Positions 7,741-14,400 of a stretch of DNA of 30,532 nt are shown one piece after another (within the stretch, counting starts at the first letter, position 1; every line of letters starts with the position of its first letter). This DNA is from RGIG5472 sp051867615. GTDB taxonomy: Bacteria; Bacillota; Clostridia; Oscillospirales; Oscillospiraceae. Under the pieces are notes generated by a model. The model was not told the DNA's origin, did no database searches, and saw only the letters and a program-made list of their open reading frames with translations. The stretch lies in NCBI GenBank assembly GCA_051867615.1, contig JBJDYU010000060.1, forward strand, positions 1 through 30,532, written 5' to 3'. A program made the translations under genes and the position numbers.

Positions 7741-7769
7741 AATGTAGTCCAATTCCCTGACTTTGTCAA
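7741..7769 (-). promoter_or_regulatory. Strong minus-strand promoter of the candidate small RNA
   Basis: TTGACA (7769-7764), a 17-base spacer, and TACATT (7746-7741). The -35 is a perfect consensus, and no minus-strand protein gene lies downstream before the terminator. Confidence 0.7.
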
Positions 7770-7850
7770 GTGCTGCCGCCCTGCCGTTCCGCCCGCAGAG
7801 GCGGCGGCTGGGGACGCGGCGCAGACTTCATGCCGCTGGCCTGCAGGACG

Positions 7851-7881
7851 AAAAAGCCCCGCGGCAGTTCTGCCGCGGGGC
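7851..7881 (-). terminator. Terminator of the small membrane-protein gene
   Basis: GCCCCGCGGCAG (7856-7867) and its inverse (7870-7881) form a 12-bp perfect stem; on the minus strand it is followed by TTTTTCG. It ends the transcript of the gene at 8231-8049, leaving a 3' UTR of about 170 nt. Confidence 0.85.
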
Positions 7882-7921
7882 GAAACGGGAGGAGGGAAAG
7901 GGCTCTCCCGCAAGTATCGAA

Positions 7922-7980
7922 CAAATTTTGAAGCAAGCTCCAAAATTTGCCGTCATACCGGCGGAAGACCGCCGGTATGA
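7922..7980. repeat. Two adjacent perfect inverted repeats in a 3' UTR
   Basis: CAAATTTTG (7922-7930) with CAAAATTTG (7941-7949), then, three bases later, TCATACCGGCGG (7953-7964) with CCGCCGGTATGA (7969-7980). The first is AT-rich and the second GC-rich; both are perfect. The arrangement resembles an interspersed REP/BIME-like or MITE-derived element, but only one copy is seen here. Confidence 0.6.
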
Positions 7981-8048
7981 TTGGGCCGCCTGGCCCGGGG
8001 GTAGTGTTAGAGGGGAAAGAGAGTAGGTAAATGGAGGGGGCGCTTGGC

Positions 8049-8231
8049 TCAGTTGTCGCTCTCGCGCAGCCGGCCGGCGTCGTTGCAGAGCACGCAGGCG
8101 ATCAGAACGGTGACGAAGCTGATGACCAGGGCCAGGGTATGATACTGTCCGACAGCGGAGACGGCAATAATGCCGGCCAGGGTCACCAGAGCGACCATCG
8201 CGAACAGAACATGGATCATGGAAGTTTTCAT
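8049..8231 (-). CDS. Small two-helix membrane protein, unknown function
   Basis: 60 residues with two hydrophobic helices, about 5-26 (MIHVLFAMVALVTLAGIIAVSA) and 31-48 (TLALVISFVTVLIACVL), and a charged tail RLRESDN. I do not recognise a family. The ribosome binding site GGGAGG, about nine bases upstream of ATG 8231, is strong, and the gene ends in a long UTR with a strong terminator, which supports it being real. It is divergent from a LysR gene, with 135 bases between the starts, and may be its target. Confidence 0.6.
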   Translation of the reverse strand: MKTSMIHVLFAMVALVTLAGIIAVSAVGQYHTLALVISFVTVLIACVLCNDAGRLRESDN

Positions 8232-8297
8232 GGTACATTCCTCCCGTCTTGTCAGACGCTGTTGTTTTCTTTTCTTGACTATAATTTAACAAGACTC

Positions 8298-8326
8298 TTG
8301 CCTTTTGGGAAGCGGGTCTTTATAAT
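8298..8326 (+). promoter_or_regulatory. Promoter of the second LysR gene
   Basis: TTGCCT (8298-8303), 17 bases, and a perfect TATAAT (8321-8326), 41 bases before the start codon. Confidence 0.7.
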
Positions 8327-8366
8327 AGAAGGTATCAGAGAATTTGTTACCCTGTGGGGAGGGCTT

Positions 8367-9251
8367 ATGGACGCGAAAAAATGGGAGGCGCTGCTGGCGG
8401 CGGTGCGGCTGGGCAGCTTCAGCAAGGCGGCGGAGGAGCTGGGTTACACCCAGTCCGGCATGAGCTATATGATGAACAGCCTGGAGGAGGAGATCGGCTT
8501 TCCTCTGCTGGTGCGCAGCTGGGAGGGCGTGCGCCTGACGGCGGAGGGGGAGGCGCTGCTGCCGGATATCCGGGCGGTGGTGGAGAGCCACACGCGGCTG
8601 CGCCGGCACCTGACGGAGCTGAGCGACAGCATACGCGACAGCTTCTGCATCGGCACCTACGCCAGCTTGTCGGTGCATTGGCTCTCGCCGGTGATGGGGC
8701 TGTTTCAGCAGGAGCGGCCCAACACGGAGATCGAGCTTCGCATCGGCAGCCGGCGGGAGCTGCTGCAGTGGCTTGAGAGCGGAGAGATCGATCTGGCGCT
8801 GGCGGACCGGCTGGAAGCGCCCTCGGCGGAGTGGACACCGCTGTATGACGACCCGCTGGTGGGGGTGCTGCCGAAGAACTATTCCGGCCCCGCCAAGCTG
8901 GATTTCTCCGGGGAGGATCTGAGGGGCCTGACCTTTCTCGTTCCCTCGGACAGCAGCGCCGGCGGCAGGGCGTTGAAGCCCCGGCTGTCTCACCGCTCCA
9001 ACGTGCGGGTCAAGACGGAGGACGACCAGGTGATGCTCTCCATGATCAGCCGGGGCCTTGGCTTCAGCATCCTGCCGGAGCTGTCCATCCGGGGCCGCAC
9101 GGAGGGGGTGGCGGTGCTGCCGCTGACGCAGCCCCTTTTCCGCCATCTGGGCATCACGAAGAAGGCGGGCTATGGCGGCGGCGCCGCGGTGCGGCGGCTG
9201 CTGCAGCTGCTGCGGACGAACCTCCCCGCGCCGGAAAACGAGCAGACATAA
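8367..9251 (+). CDS. LysR-family transcriptional regulator
   Basis: 294 residues. The N-terminal winged helix-turn-helix SFSKAAEELGYTQSGMSYMM (about 17-36) is followed by SLEEEIGFPLLVR, and the effector domain begins at about residue 90 (FCIGTYASLSVHWLSP). It resembles the LysR at 2352-3239 in layout, helix-turn-helix and effector start, suggesting the same subfamily. ATG 8367 is chosen because it begins the conserved HTH domain and follows GGGGAGGG; the frame is open upstream, but the extension is not LysR-like. The target is unknown; the divergent small membrane protein is the nearest candidate. Confidence 0.92.
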   Translation: MDAKKWEALLAAVRLGSFSKAAEELGYTQSGMSYMMNSLEEEIGFPLLVRSWEGVRLTAEGEALLPDIRAVVESHTRLRRHLTELSDSIRDSFCIGTYASLSVHWLSPVMGLFQQERPNTEIELRIGSRRELLQWLESGEIDLALADRLEAPSAEWTPLYDDPLVGVLPKNYSGPAKLDFSGEDLRGLTFLVPSDSSAGGRALKPRLSHRSNVRVKTEDDQVMLSMISRGLGFSILPELSIRGRTEGVAVLPLTQPLFRHLGITKKAGYGGGAAVRRLLQLLRTNLPAPENEQT

Positions 9252-9260
9252 GGCTTGCGC

Positions 9261-9294
9261 AAAAAACAGGCCCCGTCCCATGGGACGGGGCCTG
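9261..9294 (-). terminator. Terminator of the NUDIX/toroid-protein unit
   Basis: A 28-base perfect palindrome (9267-9294), followed on the minus strand by TTTTTT (9266-9261). On the plus strand there is no T-run, so it mainly serves the minus genes, though it may also slow readthrough from the LysR gene. Confidence 0.85.
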
Positions 9295-9302
9295 TGCCGT
9301 TA

Positions 9303-10205
9303 TCACTGCATGGCGCTGTAATACTTCACGTTTTTGATGATGAGGTCCGACTTCCACCAGTTTTTGCTGACGTGCCACTGCTCCGGGTACGCGCCCCAGT
9401 CCCACGTGACGTTCCAGCTGCCGTCCGCCTCCTGCGTCCTTGCAATAAAGGCGCATTCCAGATCGCAGACCGCTTTATTTTCCGCATAGAAAGCGCTGTT
9501 TTTTGAGTGTATGAACAGGGAGGGCTTGCACACATATTCCGTTGCCCACGAAGACGCATCCTGCGTCAGAAGATGCCTGAGCTGGCCCTGCAGCAATTCC
9601 TCAAACTCCCGGATGTCGATCTCTCCGCTGCCGCCGCACTCCACGAGATACTCATACAGCGAAACGAAGCAGGCGGCCGTGTGCATGGAATCCAGCGGAC
9701 AGTTCGCCTTGAAAAAAGCGTAGGCTTCGTTTGCGAGACGTGCCGCCGTGGCGTACAGTGCGCTGCCCGGTTCGGCATACCGCAGGATGAAACCCGCCAG
9801 ACTGGCAGTGGGATTGTAGCTGCGCTCCTGCGCAGGCGCGTAGTCCCACCACGGCGCATGGGGATACTCGTCATTGGAGGGGACCGTATTGGCCCATGCG
9901 TGGCCGTCAAAAGCATCCCCGGACGCGAGATACCGGAGGATACCCCGGATGAGCGGGTGCTCCGCGTCCTGCAGGCCCGCCTCCCGGAGGATCTCGGTGG
10001 CGGCCCAGGTCTGAATGGGTGAGGAATGGGGATTCCAGCAATCCGGCTCCAGACCGTGGCCGAAGCCGCCGTCTTCGTTCTGATAAGCCGCGAGACACTG
10101 CAAAACGTCTTCCCGGCTGCCGCCTTCAAAGAGGTAGCGCCACCGGGCGAGATCAAGGGGTCTTGCGTTCCGGTAGATGAAGTTCCTTGCCTTTTCGATA
10201 TCCAT
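9303..10205 (-). CDS. Terpene-cyclase/prenyltransferase-fold (alpha/alpha toroid) protein, unknown function
   Basis: 300 residues, soluble, with no signal peptide. QNEDGGFGHGLEPD (about 42-55) and QEADGSWNVTWDWG (about 265-278) are squalene-hopene-cyclase/prenyltransferase-type QW-like repeats, indicating an alpha/alpha toroid. The catalytic DxDD of squalene-hopene cyclases is not visible and the protein is about half their length, so it is unlikely to be a full cyclase. The start has GGGAGG about five bases upstream. It lies 83 bases downstream of the NUDIX gene on the same strand and probably shares its transcript. The fold is fairly sure; the activity is unknown. Confidence 0.7.
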   Translation of the reverse strand: MDIEKARNFIYRNARPLDLARWRYLFEGGSREDVLQCLAAYQNEDGGFGHGLEPDCWNPHSSPIQTWAATEILREAGLQDAEHPLIRGILRYLASGDAFDGHAWANTVPSNDEYPHAPWWDYAPAQERSYNPTASLAGFILRYAEPGSALYATAARLANEAYAFFKANCPLDSMHTAACFVSLYEYLVECGGSGEIDIREFEELLQGQLRHLLTQDASSWATEYVCKPSLFIHSKNSAFYAENKAVCDLECAFIARTQEADGSWNVTWDWGAYPEQWHVSKNWWKSDLIIKNVKYYSAMQ

Positions 10206-10288
10206 GACAGCCTCCCGTATCCGTATGGTTTTTCTTGTCTCAGCGCATCAGGGGATTCTTTGCCGCCGTCCCGCAAGCGGGCCGCAGG

Positions 10289-10846
10289 TCACTTTCCCAT
10301 CTTGGCCAGCAGCTTGCGGTAGACTACCTGCATCTCCGGCTCCGTGGAGCGCTCCACTACCTCCTCCGCCGGGAACCATCCGACGGCGCTGTTTTCCTCC
10401 GGCCGGACGCGCAGCGGCTCGCTCTCCTCCGCTTCGAGGAGGAAAGTGGCGTTGAGATGGAGATGGGCGGAGACGAATTGGCCACGCCGCCTGTGGGCCG
10501 CCACGCTCAAAATTTCCAGCGACCAGATATCGTTTCCCACGGGGCGGAGGTTTTTCAGCCCCGTCTCCTCGCGGACCTCCCGCAAAGCCACACCCAGCAG
10601 GTCGCTCTCTCCATCGGCGTGGCCGCCGGTCCAGGCCCAGGAGCGGTAGATGTTGTGGTAGGCCAGCAGCACCTTGTCACGCCCCGGCGTCGTCACCCAG
10701 GCGGAGGCGGTGAAGTGGGCCATGGGATTGTCCCGGGTCAGGATGGTGTCCGGAAATTCCCGGAGGTAGCGCAGCATCAGCGCCCGGTCGCTTTCCTCCT
10801 GCTCACAGCAGGGGCGGTAGGAGGCGAGCTGTTCGTACAGTGTCAT
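10289..10846 (-). CDS. NUDIX hydrolase
   Basis: 185 residues. The NUDIX box is GHADGESDLLGVAL followed by REVREETGL (about residues 75-97); the REVREETG half with its metal-binding Glu pair is intact. Compared with G-x5-E-x7-REUxEExGU, the first Glu is displaced by one (E then S). NUDIX enzymes cleave nucleoside diphosphates linked to another moiety; the N-terminal extension (about 50 residues) and the HNIYRSWAWTGGHADG context fit the poorly characterised NUDIX proteins annotated as pyrophosphohydrolases. AAAGGAG lies about ten bases upstream. It is first in a two-gene unit with the toroid protein. Confidence 0.88.
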   Translation of the reverse strand: MTLYEQLASYRPCCEQEESDRALMLRYLREFPDTILTRDNPMAHFTASAWVTTPGRDKVLLAYHNIYRSWAWTGGHADGESDLLGVALREVREETGLKNLRPVGNDIWSLEILSVAAHRRRGQFVSAHLHLNATFLLEAEESEPLRVRPEENSAVGWFPAEEVVERSTEPEMQVVYRKLLAKMGK

Positions 10847-10877
10847 AAGGCGGCTCCTTTGCGTTTTTCATAGGCCA

Positions 10878-10906
10878 AGTATAGCAGACAGCACGGCGCG
10901 GCGCAA
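10878..10906 (-). promoter_or_regulatory. Promoter of the NUDIX gene
   Basis: On the minus strand TTGCGC (10906-10901), 17 bases, then TATACT (10883-10878), preceded by TGC, an extended -10. Confidence 0.7.
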
Positions 10907-10949
10907 GCGGCCCGTGCCCTGTTTACGCCGCCGCGGGCCTTGCGGTATG

Positions 10950-10984
10950 AAAAAACAGCGGCGCACCGTTTTGGCGCGCCGCTG
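10950..10984 (-). terminator. Terminator of the amino-acid ABC transporter operon
   Basis: 10956-10967 pairs with 10973-10984 (one A-C mismatch), followed on the minus strand by TTTTTT, directly after the ATPase stop codon. Confidence 0.85.
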
Positions 10985-10990
10985 CTGGTC

Positions 10991-11773
10991 TTACTCCGTA
11001 TACTTGTCGAGAAACTGCTTCGTGCGGGGGTTCTGGGGATTGCCGAAGACCTGCTCCGGCGTGCCGGCCTCCGCCACCACGCCCTCGTCCATGAACAGCA
11101 CCTGGTCCGCCACCGCCCGGGCAAAGGCCATTTCGTGGGTGACGATGACCATGGTCATTTTCTCCTCCGCGAGGCTCCGGATGACCCGCAGTACCTCGCC
11201 GGTCAGCTCCGGATCCAGAGCGCTGGTAGGCTCGTCGAAGCAGAGGATGTCCGGCCGCAGGGCCAGCGCCCGGGCGATGGCCACCCGCTGCTGCTGGCCG
11301 CCGGAGAGCTGGTGGGGATAGTTTTCCATGCGGTTTTGCAGGCCCACCTGGGTCAGGAGCTTCACGGCGTTTTCCCGTATCTCCGCCAGGACGGCCTTTT
11401 TGTTCTGCTTGAAATCCGGCCGCTCCTTCGCCAGCAGCTGGCTTGCCAGCTCCACGTTTTCAAGGGCCGTGTACTGGGGAAAGAGGTTAAAGTTCTGGAA
11501 CACCAGCCCGAAGTGCAGCCGCTTGCGGCGGATGGCCTCCGCGCTCTGCGTGGCGGGAGCGGCGGCGTCAAAGATGACGTCTCCGCCCGCGGTGATGCTG
11601 CCCTGATTCGGGGTCTCCAGCAGGTTCAGGCAGCGCAGGAGCGTGGTCTTGCCGCTGCCGGAGGAGCCGATGATGACCAGGCACTGGCCCTTTTCCAGAG
11701 AGAAGCTGATGTCCTTCAGCACCTCCGTCTCTCCGAAGCTCTTTCCCAGGTGTTTCACTTCCAGGATCGACAT
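10991..11773 (-). CDS. Polar amino-acid ABC transporter, ATP-binding protein
   Basis: 260 residues, the GlnQ/ArtP type. Walker A is GSSGSGKTT (about 36-44), the Q-loop is FQNFNLFPQYTALENV, the signature is LSGGQQQRVAIARAL, Walker B is ILCFDEPTSALDPEL, and the switch histidine is in IVTHEM. It sits on the inner face of the membrane and powers the permease encoded 12 bases upstream. The segment between Walker A and the Q-loop (DAAAPATQSAEAIRRKR) is slightly longer than in E. coli GlnQ. AAGGAGG precedes ATG 11773. Last gene of the binding protein-permease-ATPase operon. Confidence 0.95.
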   Translation of the reverse strand: MSILEVKHLGKSFGETEVLKDISFSLEKGQCLVIIGSSGSGKTTLLRCLNLLETPNQGSITAGGDVIFDAAAPATQSAEAIRRKRLHFGLVFQNFNLFPQYTALENVELASQLLAKERPDFKQNKKAVLAEIRENAVKLLTQVGLQNRMENYPHQLSGGQQQRVAIARALALRPDILCFDEPTSALDPELTGEVLRVIRSLAEEKMTMVIVTHEMAFARAVADQVLFMDEGVVAEAGTPEQVFGNPQNPRTKQFLDKYTE

Positions 11774-11785
11774 ATCCGCCCCTCC

Positions 11786-12457
11786 TTATCTGAAATAGCT
11801 GAGCCGCCGCTCCACATAGCCGAACAGCAGCGTCAGAATGCCCACGAAGATCAGGTAGTACACGCCGGTGAAGAACAGCGGCCACAGCAGTCCGGAATAG
11901 CCGTGGGAGCCCTTCAGGAACGCGTAGCCCGCCCAGATGACCTCCTGCAGGGAGATGATGCGGGCGATGGAGGTGTCCTTCACCAGAGTGATGATCTCAT
12001 TGGACATGGGGGGGATGATGCGCTTGACCATCTGCAGCAGCGTGACCTTGAAGAAAATCTGGGACTTGGTCATGCCCAGCACCAGACCCGCCTCCTGCTG
12101 GCCCACGGGGACGCCCTGAATGCCGCCGCGGTAGATCTCGGAGAAGTAGCAGGCGTAGTTGATGATGAAGGCGATGGCGGAGGCCAGAAAGCGTCCGGAT
12201 TCGCCGCCGGGCCAGGGGCTGCCGCCGCGCAGCACATAGCCGGGTATGTAGAAGATGATGATGAGCTGCAGCATCAGCGGCGTGCCGCGGATGATCCATA
12301 CCACCGTTTTGGTCAGCCAGCGCAGGGGAGCGAAGTGGCTCATGGAGCCGAAAGAGATCACCAGCCCCAGGGGGATCGCGCCGATCAGCGTCACAGCAAA
12401 CAGCTTCAGCGTTTGCAGGAAGCCCACGTTCAGCGCGCCGATGACAGTTGCGAGCAT
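11786..12457 (-). CDS. Polar amino-acid ABC transporter, permease
   Basis: 223 residues with five to six membrane helices, HisM/GlnP family. The N-terminal GFLQTLKLFAVTLIGAIPLG is typical. The cytoplasmic EAA loop that docks the ATPase reads EIYRGGIQGVPVGQQEAGLV (about 107-126), followed by LGMTKSQIFFKVTLLQ. Only one permease gene is present, so the channel is probably a homodimer. The start at 12457 has a weak ribosome binding site and follows a strong intercistronic hairpin, so it is likely made at a lower level than the binding protein. Confidence 0.94.
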   Translation of the reverse strand: MLATVIGALNVGFLQTLKLFAVTLIGAIPLGLVISFGSMSHFAPLRWLTKTVVWIIRGTPLMLQLIIIFYIPGYVLRGGSPWPGGESGRFLASAIAFIINYACYFSEIYRGGIQGVPVGQQEAGLVLGMTKSQIFFKVTLLQMVKRIIPPMSNEIITLVKDTSIARIISLQEVIWAGYAFLKGSHGYSGLLWPLFFTGVYYLIFVGILTLLFGYVERRLSYFR

Positions 12458-12482
12458 ACGTACGACCTGCCTTTCTCTCTCA

Positions 12483-12527
12483 TGCGGTCAAACCGCAAAC
12501 GCAGAGGAGGGACCTCCTCTGCGTTTG
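12483..12527 (-). promoter_or_regulatory. Intercistronic hairpins between binding-protein and permease genes
   Basis: A 15-bp perfect stem (12496-12510 with 12513-12527) is followed on the minus strand by an overlapping smaller stem (12492-12497 with 12483-12488). There is no T-run, so this is more likely an mRNA-protecting or partial-termination structure that lets the binding protein be made in excess. Confidence 0.6.
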
Positions 12528-12553
12528 GGATATGTTTGTTTGAAACGCGCCGT

Positions 12554-13384
12554 TTACTGCGCAATGAGCTTGTCGGCGATGTTGTAGGTCTCCGCCACCT
12601 GCTGCATGGTGCCGTCGGCATAGCTCGCGGCAAAGAACTCGTTGAGCTTCGCCGCCAGATCGGAGCCCTGACGGAAGCCCACGCCGTACTCCTCGCTGTT
12701 GAGCTCCACGGTGTAGGTCAGGCTGGCGTAGCTGGTGCCCTCGCCCACCATGGCGGCGGCCATCAGATAGTCGATGACGGCGGCGTCAGCGGTGCCGGCG
12801 CTGACTTCCAGCAGCGCGGTGGCCTGGTCCTGCACGGGGGTGTAGCTGTAGCCCAGGTCATCCAGCACTTCCTGGCCGGCGGAGCCGTTCTCCACGGCGA
12901 ACTGCAGTTCGGCAAGACTCTCCGCGGTCTGATACTGCTCGGCCTTGTCGGCGGCGACGATGGCCACCTGCGCGTTGTTGAAGTAGGGGTTGGAGCAGGC
13001 CATGGCGCTTCTCACCTCGTCGGTCAGGGTCATGCCGTTCCACACCACGTCGATGGTCTTACCGTCCAGCTCCATGACCTTGTTGTCCCAGTCAATGATC
13101 TGGAACTCCACCGCCACGCCGAGATACTCGGCGAAGGCGCGGGCCATGTCGGCGTCAAAGCCGATCCACTCGCCGCTGGCGTCCTGATAGTCCATGGGCT
13201 CGAACTCAGTGATGCCCACCACCAGAGTGCCCTTGTCCTGGACATAGGCCAGGTCGCTGTCGGAGACCTCCTCGCCGCCGGCTTCCTCACCGTCGGCCGT
13301 CTCGCCGTCGCTGCTGCTGCCGCAGGCGGCCAGCATACTCAGGCAGAAGACCAGAGACAGGATCACTGCAAGTACCTTCTTCAT
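12554..13384 (-). CDS. Amino-acid ABC transporter substrate-binding lipoprotein
   Basis: 276 residues. The lipoprotein signal peptide MKKVLAVILSLVFCLSMLAAC has its lipidated Cys at 21, followed by an acidic Gly/Ser-rich linker to about residue 45. The solute-binding family 3 domain begins at TLVVGITEFEPMDYQD and includes GEWIGFDADMARAFAEYLG and the DVVWNGMTLTDER-type motif (here TDEV). It captures a polar amino acid outside the membrane; the exact ligand cannot be read. ATG 13384 is chosen because GGAGG lies eight bases upstream and it begins the signal peptide; the longer frame starts with TTG inside that site. First gene of the operon. Confidence 0.94.
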   Translation of the reverse strand: MKKVLAVILSLVFCLSMLAACGSSSDGETADGEEAGGEEVSDSDLAYVQDKGTLVVGITEFEPMDYQDASGEWIGFDADMARAFAEYLGVAVEFQIIDWDNKVMELDGKTIDVVWNGMTLTDEVRSAMACSNPYFNNAQVAIVAADKAEQYQTAESLAELQFAVENGSAGQEVLDDLGYSYTPVQDQATALLEVSAGTADAAVIDYLMAAAMVGEGTSYASLTYTVELNSEEYGVGFRQGSDLAAKLNEFFAASYADGTMQQVAETYNIADKLIAQ

Positions 13385-13419
13385 CGTTCTTTCCTCCAAA
13401 ACATTTTAGTTCATTAAAT

Positions 13420-13435
13420 CGCTAATGCATTAGCG
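13420..13435. promoter_or_regulatory. 16-base perfect palindrome, candidate operator
   Basis: CGCTAATGCATTAGCG is perfectly self-complementary. It lies about 35 bases before the binding-protein start codon and about 10 bases into the predicted transcript, a common place for a repressor site. The cognate regulator is not evident. Confidence 0.5.
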
Positions 13436-13450
13436 GATTGGCATGGCAGT

Positions 13451-13478
13451 ATCATAACACAGCCACCGAAAAAAGCAA
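13451..13478 (-). promoter_or_regulatory. Promoter of the amino-acid ABC operon
   Basis: Minus-strand TTGCTT (13478-13473), 16 bases, TATGAT (13456-13451), upstream of the palindrome and the binding-protein gene. Confidence 0.6.
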
Positions 13479-13781
13479 GCTTTTTTTGAAAAAAGCCGCT
13501 GTTTCGGCGCTTTTTTACGTTTGGGACAAGGCGGCGCGGCGGCGAAGCCCGGTCTTTCGTGCTTTTTGCCGACGGGGTAATACAATATTATATGGTATGC
13601 GCCCCGGTCCGGCTGCCCGGCGCGGGTACGGCGGCGCAAAAAGGGCGGACGAGGGGTTGTTTTTCCGAAGCGCTCCGCATAAAAATGTCCCGTGGGACAA
13701 CGCTCCCGCAGGTAAGAAAACAGCCAAAAAATCGTTATTTTTGAAATTATCCTGTGATTATTTTAATTAACGCCGGAAGAC
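13479..13781. other. Gene-free stretch between two divergent operons
   Basis: About 300 bases with no reading frame I trust: the possible short proteins are Arg/Ala/Pro-rich with no family resemblance. The left part is GC-rich. An AT-rich patch at 13581-13592 (TACAATATTATA) looks like a -10 region without a convincing -35. TGTCCCGTGGGACA (13686-13699) is a perfect 14-base palindrome. The right end is AT-rich and contains the first of two GCCGGAAG direct repeats (13772-13779; second copy 13791-13798, inside the hyd promoter). Confidence 0.5.
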
Positions 13782-13809
13782 TTGCTTTTTGCCGGAAGTT
13801 TGCTATAAT
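13782..13809 (+). promoter_or_regulatory. Promoter of the hydCBA operon
   Basis: TTGCTT (13782-13787), 16 bases, perfect TATAAT (13804-13809). The spacer holds the second copy of the GCCGGAAG repeat. TTCACAA (13812-13818) just downstream resembles one half of a Rex redox-repressor site, but the other half is not present. The leader is about 100 nt. Confidence 0.65.
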
Positions 13810-13913
13810 ACTTCACAACTATATGCGATAAGCAAAAGATGCAGAATGCCATAAATTTAACTTATTGGCTCGCAGCTTCATTGCAGCATGATTATCAGAA
13901 GGAGGAAGATGCT

Positions 13914-14399
13914 ATGGCCCGTTTAAGCGAAGCGGCGGTGGCCCAGATCAACGAGATCTGCGACCGCTACGCGCAGGAAAAGACCCCGATGATGATGATC
14001 CTCAGCGCCGTGCAGGAGGAATATGGGTACATACCGCTGGAGGTGCAGGAGCTGATCTCGGAGCGGACAGGCGTGTCCGTGGCGGAGATCTACGGTGTGG
14101 TCACGTTCTATTCGTTCTTTTCTCTGGAGCCCAAGGGCAAGTACGTCATCGGCTGCTGCCTTGGCACGGCCTGCTACGTCAAGGGTTCGCAGCAGATCAT
14201 CGATAAGTTCTCCGAGGTGCTGGGCATCCGGCCCGGCGGCACCACGAAGGATGGACTGTTCACGCTGGACGCCCTGCGCTGCATCGGCGCCTGCGGCATT
14301 GCCCCGGCGGTGACCATCAACGGCAAGGTCTATCCCAAGATGACGGTGGATAAGGTGGCCGCGGTGGTGGCGGAATATCGGGAAAGGGAGGAACTGTGA
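13914..14399 (+). CDS. hydC: [FeFe] hydrogenase subunit HydC (NuoE-like, thioredoxin-fold [2Fe-2S])
   Basis: 161 residues, NuoE/HndA family. Helical N-terminal part (1-75, with YGYIPLEVQELISERTGVSVAEIYGVVTFYSFF), then a thioredoxin-like [2Fe-2S] domain with ligands C82-x4-C87 and C123-x3-C127 (CLGTAC, CIGACG). It relays electrons inside the trimeric hydrogenase. ATG 13914 is chosen for its GGAGG eight bases upstream and fit to family length. Its stop is followed one base later by the start of hydB, so translation is coupled. Confidence 0.93.
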   Translation: MARLSEAAVAQINEICDRYAQEKTPMMMILSAVQEEYGYIPLEVQELISERTGVSVAEIYGVVTFYSFFSLEPKGKYVIGCCLGTACYVKGSQQIIDKFSEVLGIRPGGTTKDGLFTLDALRCIGACGIAPAVTINGKVYPKMTVDKVAAVVAEYREREEL

Positions 14400-14400
14400 T

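Noticed and set aside
7549..7752. Minus-strand open frame of 67 codons over the candidate RNA
   Set aside because: It starts with TTG between the -35 and -10 of the promoter, runs through the terminator into proC and resembles no protein; the RNA interpretation fits better.
4278..7943. Very long minus-strand open frame opposite hypD and proC
   Set aside because: It is the mirror of high-GC codon use; the composition is Val/Ala/Leu/Gly/Asp-His biased and hypD on the other strand is unmistakable.
8031..8366. N-terminal extension of the second LysR
   Set aside because: It overlaps the promoter and the opposite-strand small gene, and lacks LysR similarity; ATG 8367 with GGGGAGGG is clear.
13438..13770. 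Plus-strand open frame of 110 codons upstream of the hyd operon
   Set aside because: No ribosome binding site, Arg/Lys-rich, spans the ABC operon promoter, no family resemblance.
13808..13822. Complete Rex operator
   Set aside because: Only one half (TTCACAA) is present; the partner half TTGTGAA is absent at the required spacing.
13839..13913. 25-codon extension of HydC
   Set aside because: Family length and GGAGG site support ATG 13914.
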